From positions 1-64,000 of the forward strand of contig NZ_JAAIKC010000003.1 in assembly GCF_010820665.1 (NCBI RefSeq): 64,000 bases of DNA, in the 5' to 3' direction. Both the position numbers and the translations under genes were made by a program. This stretch comes from Paenibacillus sp. SYP-B3998 (GTDB lineage: Bacteria; Bacillota; Bacilli; Paenibacillales; NBRC-103111). Below, one piece after another: positions 1-5,905 of this stretch. The notes beneath the pieces are model-generated. The model ran no database searches. It saw nothing but the letters and a program-made list of their open reading frames with translations, and had not been told where the DNA came from. Positions within the stretch are counted from its first letter, which is position 1; the number at the start of each line of letters is the position of its first letter.

Positions 1-159
1 GTTCTTCTTCTACCGAATGGAAGATCGTGCGAGGACGCCCTGTAAGAGGTGTGGTTGTCTTCTCTGATCGTACCTTAAAGGCCTCTCCGTTTTTCCATTT
101 CTTCACCCATACCTTCAATTGCGTACAGTTTCTAATGTCTAACTTTTCAGCTACCCTTC
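1..159 (-). pseudogene. IS3-family transposase OrfA, C-terminal part, split by IS66 insertion
   Basis: Read on the minus strand from 159 to 1, this stretch is open and encodes a segment beginning VAEKLDIRNCTQLKVWVKKW, typical of the helix-turn-helix OrfA of IS3-family elements. The matching N-terminal 33 codons lie at 5653-5751 on the same strand. If bases 160-5652 and one copy of the 8-base duplication are removed, the two parts join in frame through ..SSSYRRVAEKL... The gene continues off the left edge, so orfB cannot be judged. The family assignment is by recognition of the protein pattern; the split and the frame restoration are directly visible. Confidence 0.85.
152..159. repeat. Left 8-bp target-site duplication TACCCTTC
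   Basis: The octamer TACCCTTC abuts the left IS66 inverted repeat and recurs exactly at 5653-5660 abutting the right inverted repeat. IS66-family elements duplicate 8 bp on insertion, so this marks 160-5652 as one transposed unit. Confidence 0.92.
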
Positions 160-243
160 GTAAGCGTCAAACGTTCCACACCTTCAAGTTCCAAAAATGA
201 CGTGAGAAAATAAGGCTATCCGAAAGAATTAGGAGGCCGCCTC

Positions 244-579
244 ATGAAAACCAAGAAAGCTCGCCGTCAAGAATGGATCGTTCTCGTCGAGAATTACAAA
301 GCCAGCGGACTTACTATGGCTGCGTGGTGCTCCGCCAATCAATTTACGTTGCATACGCTAAAGTACTGGCTTCGCAAATTAAACGGGACGTCTTCCACAG
401 TTTCCACCAAATCCCGACCCTCGGCTTTCATCCCCCTCTCCGTGGGCGACACTGCAAGTGTTGCAGCCCAAGCTACACCGCTCATCGTCCGTGTCGGGGA
501 AGCGAGCATCGAGCTTCGGGCCGACTTTGACCCTCACCTGCTTCGTGAAGTCGTTCAGGTCCTTCGTTTCACATGTTAA
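244..579 (+). CDS. tnpA: IS66 family accessory protein TnpA
   Basis: This 111-residue protein has the IS66 OrfA pattern: a basic N-terminus, a helix-turn-helix-like stretch with SGLTMAAWCSANQFTLHTLKYWLRK at residues ~21-45 (W..C..N....H...YW), and a variable tail. It is required with TnpB for transposition in this family, although its exact role is not settled. AGGAGG at 231-236 precedes the ATG by 7 bases. Its last codons overlap the start of tnpB by 7 bases, implying translational coupling. The length is normal, and the gene looks intact. Confidence 0.9.
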   Translation: MKTKKARRQEWIVLVENYKASGLTMAAWCSANQFTLHTLKYWLRKLNGTSSTVSTKSRPSAFIPLSVGDTASVAAQATPLIVRVGEASIELRADFDPHLLREVVQVLRFTC

Positions 580-926
580 CGCTGCCTGGCACGCACTCCG
601 TCTATCTGGCTTGTGGATCGACAGATCTGCGTAAATCCATTGACGGGCTTGCCGCCCTTGTTCAGGAAGGCTTCGGTCTCGACCCGTTCTCTCCAGCTCT
701 GTTCGTATTCTGTAACCGCGAGAAGAACAAGCTCAAGATTTTGCAATGGGAACATAATGGCTTCTGGCTGTTCTACCGTAGGCTCGAGCGCGGAACCTTC
801 CGTTGGCCCAGCGACAACGAGGGCACGGTCACCGTCTCTTCCCGCGAACTTCGTTGGCTTCTGGACGGACTTGCCCTTAGTCAGCGGCATGCCCATACCA
901 AAGTGACGGCAGAAACCGTCATCTAG
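573..926 (+). CDS. tnpB: IS66 family accessory protein TnpB
   Basis: The 117-residue product matches the IS66 Orf2 family: it carries ACGSTDLRKSIDGLAALV near the N-terminus, then FVFCNREKNKLKILQWEHNGFWL(F)YRRLERGTF, both hallmarks of this family. It is an accessory transposition protein with no DDE motif. It overlaps tnpA by 7 bases and is followed after 62 bases by tnpC, as in other IS66 elements. Length and motifs are complete, so it is probably functional. Confidence 0.93.
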   Translation: MLTLPGTHSVYLACGSTDLRKSIDGLAALVQEGFGLDPFSPALFVFCNREKNKLKILQWEHNGFWLFYRRLERGTFRWPSDNEGTVTVSSRELRWLLDGLALSQRHAHTKVTAETVI

Positions 927-988
927 CGGCCTTTTGTTCGCTGTTTCGCCATACCTGGCGGCCTTTTCTGGCAGGATTGAAGACATGA

Positions 989-2584
989 TTGTCCAATATT
1001 ATAGCTATGGAAAATCGAGCGGATACCCCTACAACAATAGAAGAGCTTGAAAGAAAAAATGCCACGCTTGAGCAGCAAAACGCCGAACTGACCGCCAAGC
1101 TCAACTGGTATCAGGAGCAGTTTAAGCTGGCTCAGCAGAAACGTTTCGGCGCGTCCAGCGAGAAGACGCATCCGGATCAAGTCGAGATGGACCTGTTTAA
1201 CGAAGCCGAAGTGCTGGCCACCCCTGCTTTGCCAGAGGCGGACATGGAGACGGTCACCTATAGTCGCAAGAAAACAACGGGTGCCCAGGAAGCGAAGCTG
1301 GAGCATTTTCCGGTCGATACGGTGACCTATGAACTGCTGGAGTCTGAGCCAATTTGCGCTTGCTGTGGCGGCGCACTTCATAATATGAGCAGCGAGACGC
1401 GTAACGAGATTACCATTGTTCCGGCGGAAGTCCGTGTCGTTCGGCATGTCCGTCAGGTGTATAGCTGTCGGCGCTGCGAGCGAGAGGAAATCCGTACGCC
1501 CATCGTTACCGCGCCTATGCCGCGGCCCGTCTATCCGGGAAGCCTCGCCTCCGCTTCTATCATGGCATACGTCATGAGCCAAAAATACGTGGATAGTCAG
1601 CCGCTGTATCGGCAAGAGCAGCAGTTTGCCAGGCTTGGGCTGACGATTTCTCGGCAGACGCTGGCGAACTGGATGGTATACGGAGCGAATCACTGGCTCG
1701 TTCATCTCGTAGGCAGGATGCAAGAACATCTTCTCAAACAAGAGGTTCTGCATGCGGACGAGACGACGCTTCAAGTGCTCCGAGAACCGGGTAAGTCGGC
1801 CGAGACGCAGTCGTACATGTGGCTGTATCGAACCGGACGTGAGGGACCGCCCATCGTGCTATTCGACTACCGGCCAACCCGAGGCGGCGAGAATCCGCGC
1901 GATTTTCTCAAGGGATTCGCGGGCTACTTGCATGTAGACGGCTATGCCGGCTACCACAAAGTGGCCGGCGTCACGCTTGTCGGGTGCTGGGCGCATGCCC
2001 GGCGAAAGTTCAACGAGGCGTTAAAGGCAGTGCCGGCAGGCCAAGACAAAACGAAAACGACAGCTCAGCAAGGGCTCGACTTCTGCAATCAGCTATTCGC
2101 CATCGAGCGAGAACTGAAGGAAAAGACACCGGATGAGCGCCATAGCACTCGGAAGGCGAAAAGCCAGCCGATTCTGGAGGCTTATTTAAGTTGGCTTCGC
2201 CAGCAGCGATCGCGTACGCTTCCCAAAAGCCTGCTCGGGCAAGCGATTACGTATAGCCTCAATCAATGGGACAAGCTATCGGCGTTCCTGCTAGATGGAC
2301 GTTTGGAAATCGACAATAATCGAAGCGAACGGTCCATTAAGCCGTTTGTGATCGGGAGAAAGAACTGGCTGTTCGCGAATACACCTCGCGGCGCGAAGGC
2401 CAGTAGCATTATCTATAGTGTGATCGAAACGGCAAAAGAAAACGGGCTAAATCCAAACAAATATCTAAACTATTTGTTTGAGCAACTACCGCAACTCGAG
2501 GATCCGAAAGATTCGGAAGCGTTAGATCGTTTGCTTCCGTGGTCGGTATCGTTACCGCTAACCTGCCGAGTGTTTACATCTTAA
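989..2584 (+). CDS. tnpC: IS66 family DDE transposase TnpC
   Basis: This is the catalytic transposase, 531 residues if TTG 989 is the start or 525 from ATG 1007; neither has an obvious Shine-Dalgarno, so the start is unsure. It has an N-terminal coiled-coil ([16 protein letters not shown]), a zinc-binding region with CACCGG and CRRCE, and a DDE domain with Asp257 (HADETTL), Asp317 (HVDGYAGY) and Glu447 (NNRSERS). The Glu region ([19 protein letters not shown]) is characteristic of IS66. Length and catalytic residues are intact, so this copy could drive transposition of both the single IS and the composite unit. Confidence 0.93.
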   Translation: MSNIIAMENRADTPTTIEELERKNATLEQQNAELTAKLNWYQEQFKLAQQKRFGASSEKTHPDQVEMDLFNEAEVLATPALPEADMETVTYSRKKTTGAQEAKLEHFPVDTVTYELLESEPICACCGGALHNMSSETRNEITIVPAEVRVVRHVRQVYSCRRCEREEIRTPIVTAPMPRPVYPGSLASASIMAYVMSQKYVDSQPLYRQEQQFARLGLTISRQTLANWMVYGANHWLVHLVGRMQEHLLKQEVLHADETTLQVLREPGKSAETQSYMWLYRTGREGPPIVLFDYRPTRGGENPRDFLKGFAGYLHVDGYAGYHKVAGVTLVGCWAHARRKFNEALKAVPAGQDKTKTTAQQGLDFCNQLFAIERELKEKTPDERHSTRKAKSQPILEAYLSWLRQQRSRTLPKSLLGQAITYSLNQWDKLSAFLLDGRLEIDNNRSERSIKPFVIGRKNWLFANTPRGAKASSIIYSVIETAKENGLNPNKYLNYLFEQLPQLEDPKDSEALDRLLPWSVSLPLTCRVFTS

Positions 2585-2640
2585 TACCAGCATAGTTCAA
2601 CCCTCATCCTTCAACAAGGTGGGGGTTATTTGACGCTACG

Positions 2641-3075
2641 ATCAAAACGGCAAGACACTTCTTCGAGCAGAATGTTACGAGAAACAAGGAAATGATCTGG
2701 AATTTAAGTTGATCAAAATCAACATGATTTGGGCAGTATCGAATTCGCTGGTCGAGTTTGATACTGCCCTATTATTAATTGCTAAGAAAAATAGTTGTTT
2801 GAATGACGGAGAGCTTTTTCCACTTTGGCAGTAAGTTTTAGATTAAGAATACTTCTACTAAGGATGCGGTATGGCTGGTTGGTAAAAACCCTACTCCCCA
2901 TCATCGGGGTTTAGCTTAACCTTGCTTCATCCCTTCTCCTTTTCATATAAAAGTCATACCGCATCCCCACTACGCAGCACGATTGAAGCATCTGCAAACA
3001 GGAGTGTCTTAAAGCACACTTCTCCTTTTTTCAGCTCAGGGGCTACTTTATCTGTCGTCCAAAGGTTCAAAACTC
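2641..3075. other. Non-coding spacer inside the composite transposon
   Basis: No convincing gene was found. A 10-bp inverted repeat (GGGCAGTATC at 2731-2740 with GATACTGCCC at 2760-2769) can form a hairpin with a 19-base loop but lacks a clean T-run. Further on is a 108-bp MITE-like palindromic unit (2861-2968), listed separately. The remainder is AT-rich with no recognised signal until the promoter at 3076. Confidence 0.6.
2861..2968. repeat. MITE-like palindromic unit
   Basis: GGATGCGGTATG (2862-2873) is matched by CATACCGCATCC (2955-2966), giving perfect 12-bp terminal inverted repeats about 105 bp apart. The unit is flanked by ACTA on both sides (2857-2860 and 2969-2972), which could be a short target duplication. 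Inside is a smaller palindrome around CCCCATCATCGGGG. There is no coding capacity. It could instead be a decayed IS end or a large terminator. Confidence 0.4.
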
Positions 3076-3104
3076 TTGACAATTGATCGCAGATGCTGTA
3101 TATA
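3076..3104 (+). promoter_or_regulatory. Sigma-A type promoter for the 79-aa gene
   Basis: TTGACA (3076-3081) and TATATA (3099-3104) are separated by 17 bases, about 40 bases upstream of the start codon at 3143. The -35 box is a perfect consensus and the spacing is optimal. Confidence 0.65.
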
Positions 3105-3142
3105 TTTGAAGCCAATACGAAAGACAGAAAAGGAGGAGCTGT

Positions 3143-3382
3143 ATGCACAGAGTGGACAAAATCAATTTTACGCTCTTTTACGGTGAAGCGCCTGAAGCAA
3201 AATGTTATGGTTACATGGAGTTGAATCAGGATGGCAATATGTTCGCGCTCTACAATAGGTATGGTGAGGAAATAGACATGTATGGTGGACATGAATTTGT
3301 TAGGGTACGGACGCTTGGCAAATTTGATAACGAAGACCGTGACAATTTTTATTCCTTGTTAGAAAGTGATGGTGTAGGATAA
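3143..3382 (+). CDS. Hypothetical 79-residue protein
   Basis: I do not recognise this protein. It is acidic, soluble-looking, without a signal peptide, membrane segment or cysteine-rich motif (one Cys only). It contains FTLFYGEAPEAKCYGYMELNQDG and a run of aromatic and acidic residues suggesting a small beta-rich fold. Expression is well supported: a near-consensus promoter at 3076-3104 and AGGAGG at 3131-3136, 6 bases before the ATG. It lies between the IS66 copy and the MFS gene, in the same orientation, so it is cargo of the composite transposon. No function is proposed. Confidence 0.65.
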   Translation: MHRVDKINFTLFYGEAPEAKCYGYMELNQDGNMFALYNRYGEEIDMYGGHEFVRVRTLGKFDNEDRDNFYSLLESDGVG

Positions 3383-3693
3383 TCTGCACGACAGGCTGAC
3401 GATTCGGTGCCAAGGCGCTACGAAAAGTCGGCCTTTTTAATTTATTTGCCTTGTTGAGTTAACCGGCACGTTATCATAATCCCCAAAGCTCATCCTGTCA
3501 AGAGATAATGTGCAAATGAGCGACATAGCGGGGGATCCCCCCTAATGGTTTCGAAATATGAATGAATTTCCGAGTATGAAGAGCGATTTCGCTTTTTCCA
3601 ATTCAGCCAGCTTCTTGTAAAATGTTCTTAGGCCGACTGGGCAATATGGGATATACAAACAACAGAACGAAAAGAACATTCGGGAGGTAGAAG
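3383..3693. other. Spacer upstream of the MFS gene
   Basis: No gene is seen. It holds an imperfect hairpin with a following T-rich stretch (about 3400-3450) that may end the 79-aa gene, and a 12-bp perfect palindrome GGGGGATCCCCC (3530-3541) of unknown meaning. CGGGAGG at 3680-3686 is the ribosome site for the next gene. Confidence 0.5.
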
Positions 3694-5307
3694 ATGAACG
3701 AGCAGGTTCACGATGCAAGTGGATTGAAGAGAGGGGCGATGTTAGCCGCTCTACTCATCGGTGCATTTGTTGCATTTCTTAACGAAAATTTACTTACCAA
3801 TGCATTTCCAGGATTGATGCGGGAATTCAACGTTGCTGCTTCGACCATACAATGGTTATCGACGGGTTATATGCTCGTGATCGGCGTACTGGTGCCGGTG
3901 ACCGCATTGCTGCAGCAATGGTTCACGACTCGCCAGATGTTTATGTCTGCGATGGCGTTATTTTTAGCCGGTACCTGCTTGTGTGCAGTATCCCCTGGAT
4001 TCGAAATCTTGCTGATGGGCAGGGTTGTTCAGGCTTGCGGGACAGGATTATTGATCCCGTTGATGATGAATACGATTCTTGCCCTCTATCCTCCGGAACG
4101 CCGGGGTGCGGCCATGGGTCTCATGGGGCTGGTCATTATGGTCGCCCCTGTCATCGGGCCAGCTTTGTCGGGTCTGGTCATCGATACCTTACACTGGCGA
4201 TGGCTATTCTATATGGTGATTCCTGTCGCATTGTTTTCGATTATTTATGCATTCATGTACTTAAAGAATGTGACAGAACTAACCAAGCCAAGGGTCGATC
4301 TTTTATCCATTTTGATGTCAACCATCGGTTTCGGTTGCGTCATCTACGGCTTCAGCCGAACAAATGTCTGGTCTGAGCCTGAGGGTTACAGTTTGATTGC
4401 CATAGGCAGCCTCTTCTTGCTCTTGCTTGTATGGCGGCAGCTCAAGATCAAAGAGCCTTTGATTGATCTTTCAGTATTCCGGCATCCCACTTTTTCTTTG
4501 GTTGCGGTATTGGTAGTAGTCCTGATGATGGTTCTATTCGCCACCACGACATTGCTGCCGATCTATATGCAGGATGTGATGCAGTTGACAGCATTCGCGA
4601 CAGGTTTACTTCTGATGCCAGGCTGCATTTTAAACGCAATGATGATGCCGGTGACGGGAATATTATTCGATAAATTCGGGCCGAGATTCGTCATAGTGCC
4701 CGGATTGCTCTTGATCGCCATATCGTTATGGCAATTTGCCGGCATCGACAGTAATACTGCGCAAGGTTCCGTTCTATTCAATCATGTCCTCTTATTCTTA
4801 GGCATATCGTTCGTCGTCATGCCGGCTCAGACAACAGGATTGAATCAACTTCCGCGTCATCTGGTCCCCCATGGCACAGTCATATACAATACGCTCCAAC
4901 AGATTGCTGGGGGAATTGGCATCGCATTGTTCATCGGCATCATGTCATCCGGAGCCAATCGTTATCTTCACCATTCGCTCGATCCCACTGCAATGCATGA
5001 GAAAACACAAAGCATGGTTGCCGGTCTACAAACGGTTTTTTGGATTGAATTTATTCTCGCGATACTTGTTTTGGTGCTGGCTTGGTTTATAAATGGTCGT
5101 CTTTGTGTCGATTCTGCTCAAAAGAAAGACCCCAAAAACTGTTGCCTTAGGGGTCTCAAAACACTTATTCCACAGCATTCCCCCACCATACCCACAACAA
5201 AATTTTTCGCCCTACTTGTGATATGGTTCAGCTTAACGGGTCTATCGGCGAAAAATCCGCCTAAGTGTGCCGCGCGAAGTACCGTCAGGGTCAATAGATG
5301 TTTTTAG
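3694..5307 (+). CDS. DHA2-type MFS multidrug exporter with aberrant C-terminus
   Basis: Residues 1 to ~470 form a typical DHA2 (EmrB/LmrB-like, 14-helix) major facilitator: many hydrophobic helices, the antiporter-type motif around GRVVQACGTGLLIPLM, and WRWLFYMVIPVA in the loop after helix 6. It would use the proton gradient to export drugs or other small molecules across the membrane; the substrate is not predictable. From about residue 472 (CVDSAQKKDPKNCC..) to the stop at 537 the sequence becomes Cys/Pro-rich and unlike any MFS tail. The DNA there contains a hairpin (5127-5156) and looks like unrelated DNA read through. The transporter core is complete, so activity is possible. It is the main cargo of the composite transposon. 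Confidence 0.85.
   Translation: MNEQVHDASGLKRGAMLAALLIGAFVAFLNENLLTNAFPGLMREFNVAASTIQWLSTGYMLVIGVLVPVTALLQQWFTTRQMFMSAMALFLAGTCLCAVSPGFEILLMGRVVQACGTGLLIPLMMNTILALYPPERRGAAMGLMGLVIMVAPVIGPALSGLVIDTLHWRWLFYMVIPVALFSIIYAFMYLKNVTELTKPRVDLLSILMSTIGFGCVIYGFSRTNVWSEPEGYSLIAIGSLFLLLLVWRQLKIKEPLIDLSVFRHPTFSLVAVLVVVLMMVLFATTTLLPIYMQDVMQLTAFATGLLLMPGCILNAMMMPVTGILFDKFGPRFVIVPGLLLIAISLWQFAGIDSNTAQGSVLFNHVLLFLGISFVVMPAQTTGLNQLPRHLVPHGTVIYNTLQQIAGGIGIALFIGIMSSGANRYLHHSLDPTAMHEKTQSMVAGLQTVFWIEFILAILVLVLAWFINGRLCVDSAQKKDPKNCCLRGLKTLIPQHSPTIPTTKFFALLVIWFSLTGLSAKNPPKCAARSTVRVNRCF
5127..5156. repeat. Inverted repeat marking the foreign tail of the MFS gene
   Basis: AGACCCC (5127-5133) pairs with GGGGTCT (5150-5156) around a 16-base loop. 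On the minus strand it is followed by a short T-rich run, so it resembles a terminator read backwards or the end of an unidentified element. It lies inside the 3' end of the MFS reading frame, supporting the view that the last ~65 codons are acquired DNA. Confidence 0.45.
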
Positions 5308-5424
5308 AAATTACAAAATTCTTTGCTGCTTTTCCAAGTCCATTGTTTAGTTAGCCCCCGTTTTCATTTAACTAATAATTGAAACGCAAACACCCCTATT
5401 CGAATAAGAAATAGGGAAGCTACC
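5308..5424. other. Spacer between MFS gene and IS66 remnant
   Basis: AT-rich, without a gene. A 7-bp stem hairpin (CCCTATT 5394-5400 with AATAGGG 5410-5416) lies next to the point where IS66 similarity begins. Confidence 0.5.
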
Positions 5425-5571
5425 ACGACGCTAGCGATGAACTTCTTCATCCAAGAGTAAAACTGATGACGAGTGACTTGAATTCGCTTTGCAAGTTAGT
5501 TGCCTTTTACCACTTGCACGAAGAGCCGCGATGCGCATCTCCCATTTCATTCGAATCTCTTCTCTGGCCAT
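5425..5571 (-). pseudogene. IS66 TnpA remnant (frameshifted), right end of composite
   Basis: Reading leftward from ATG at 5571 gives MAREEIRMKWEMRIAALRAS, then after a frameshift LAKRIQVTRHQFYSWMKKF, which together match the N-terminal half of IS66 TnpA (compare the ..N....H...YW..K pattern of the intact copy at 244-579). A ribosome site (AGAGGATATTCT) precedes it, and the start is 81 bp from the terminal repeat at 5652. The remainder of this IS is absent. It is therefore a truncated, inverted IS66 copy that supplies the right outer end. Confidence 0.8.
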
Positions 5572-5639
5572 AGAATATCCTCTGTTTGGCTTCTGAGGAG
5601 GATTATCTCATAGCGTATTCGTGATTCAAAGGTGGGAGA

Positions 5640-5652
5640 GTTTGACGCTTAC
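5640..5652. repeat. Right outer terminal inverted repeat of the composite
   Basis: GTTTGACGCTTAC is the exact reverse complement of the 13 bases at 160-172. Similarity continues inward with CCACCTT at comparable distance. It abuts the second TACCCTTC copy at 5653-5660. Confidence 0.9.
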
Positions 5653-5751
5653 TACCCTTCTATAGCTGGATGATCCCTTCATGTATTCCTGAACAGCAGC
5701 AAACTTAAATTCCTCCGTGTACTGATTAAATGTTTGTCCTTTTTTAGCCAT
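5653..5751 (-). pseudogene. IS3-family transposase OrfA, N-terminal part
   Basis: From ATG 5751 leftward, 33 codons read MAKKGQTFNQYTEEFKFAAV then QEYMKGSSSYRRV, ending in the TACCCTTC duplication. GGAGGGG lies 8 bases upstream of the start. The rest of the gene is at 1-159. The insertion point is at codons 31-33. This shows that the IS3 element was resident first and that the IS66 composite later jumped into it. Confidence 0.85.
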
Positions 5752-5807
5752 AGAAAAATCCCCTCCAAGTTGTACTCATTTCCTTATGGTACCATAAGGT
5801 TTTTTTT

Positions 5808-5835
5808 GAGTGTCTACTTAAAGGGGATATTACCA
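5808..5835. repeat. Probable IS3-type terminal end upstream of orfA
   Basis: On the minus strand this reads TGGTAATATCCCCTTTAAGT then AGACACTC, about 60 bp upstream of the orfA start, where an IS3-family element should end. A similar string in the opposite orientation occurs at 8183-8210. The exact outer base is not certain. Confidence 0.5.
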
Positions 5836-5851
5836 CTCTTGGTTGGTCTTT

Positions 5852-5881
5852 TTGTATAGATGGTTATTGGTGGGATATAAT
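5852..5881 (+). promoter_or_regulatory. Putative sigma-A promoter of the yyaL-type gene
   Basis: TTGTAT (5852-5857) and a perfect TATAAT (5876-5881) are 18 bases apart, 25-37 bases before the candidate start codons at 5906/5918. It lies just outside the inferred IS3 end. Confidence 0.55.
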
Positions 5882-5905
5882 TAGAAACAAAATACAGAGA
5901 GAGAG

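Larger units (their letters stand above)
160..2640 (+). mobile_element. IS66-family insertion sequence, complete copy
   Basis: The left end is GTAAGCGTCAAAC at 160. The inner right end at about 2616-2640 reads, on the minus strand, CGTAGCGTCAAATAACC, sharing the GCGTCAAA core and a following CCACCTT with the left end but lacking one A. Three genes in the canonical IS66 order (tnpA, overlapping tnpB, tnpC) fill the element. No 8-bp duplication flanks 160-2640 itself; the duplication flanks the larger 160-5652 unit. Confidence 0.88.
160..5652. mobile_element. Composite IS66-type transposon carrying an MFS exporter
   Basis: The unit starts with GTAAGCGTCAAAC (160-172) and ends with the exact reverse complement (5640-5652), and is bounded by identical octamers. 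Inside lie a full IS66 copy (160-2640, tnpA-tnpB-tnpC), a 79-residue unknown gene, a DHA2-type MFS exporter and, inverted at the right end, the first ~150 codon-bases of another IS66 tnpA. The start codon of tnpA is 84 bp from the left end and 81 bp from the right end, so both outer ends are equivalent IS66 left ends. The structure fits a composite transposon whose right IS has been mostly deleted. The MFS and small genes are the apparent cargo. Confidence 0.85.

Noticed and set aside
923..1774. 283-codon minus-strand frame inside tnpC
   Set aside because: It lies opposite a well-motivated transposase gene, has no ribosome site and a basic, low-complexity composition, so it is a shadow frame.
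160..2640. Independent IS66 insertion with its own target duplication
   Set aside because: The 8 bases after 2640 do not match TACCCTTC; the duplication is at 5653-5660, so the larger unit transposed.
3530..3541. GGGGGATCCCCC palindrome as an operator
   Set aside because: It is a short, isolated palindrome without a second site or known regulator match.
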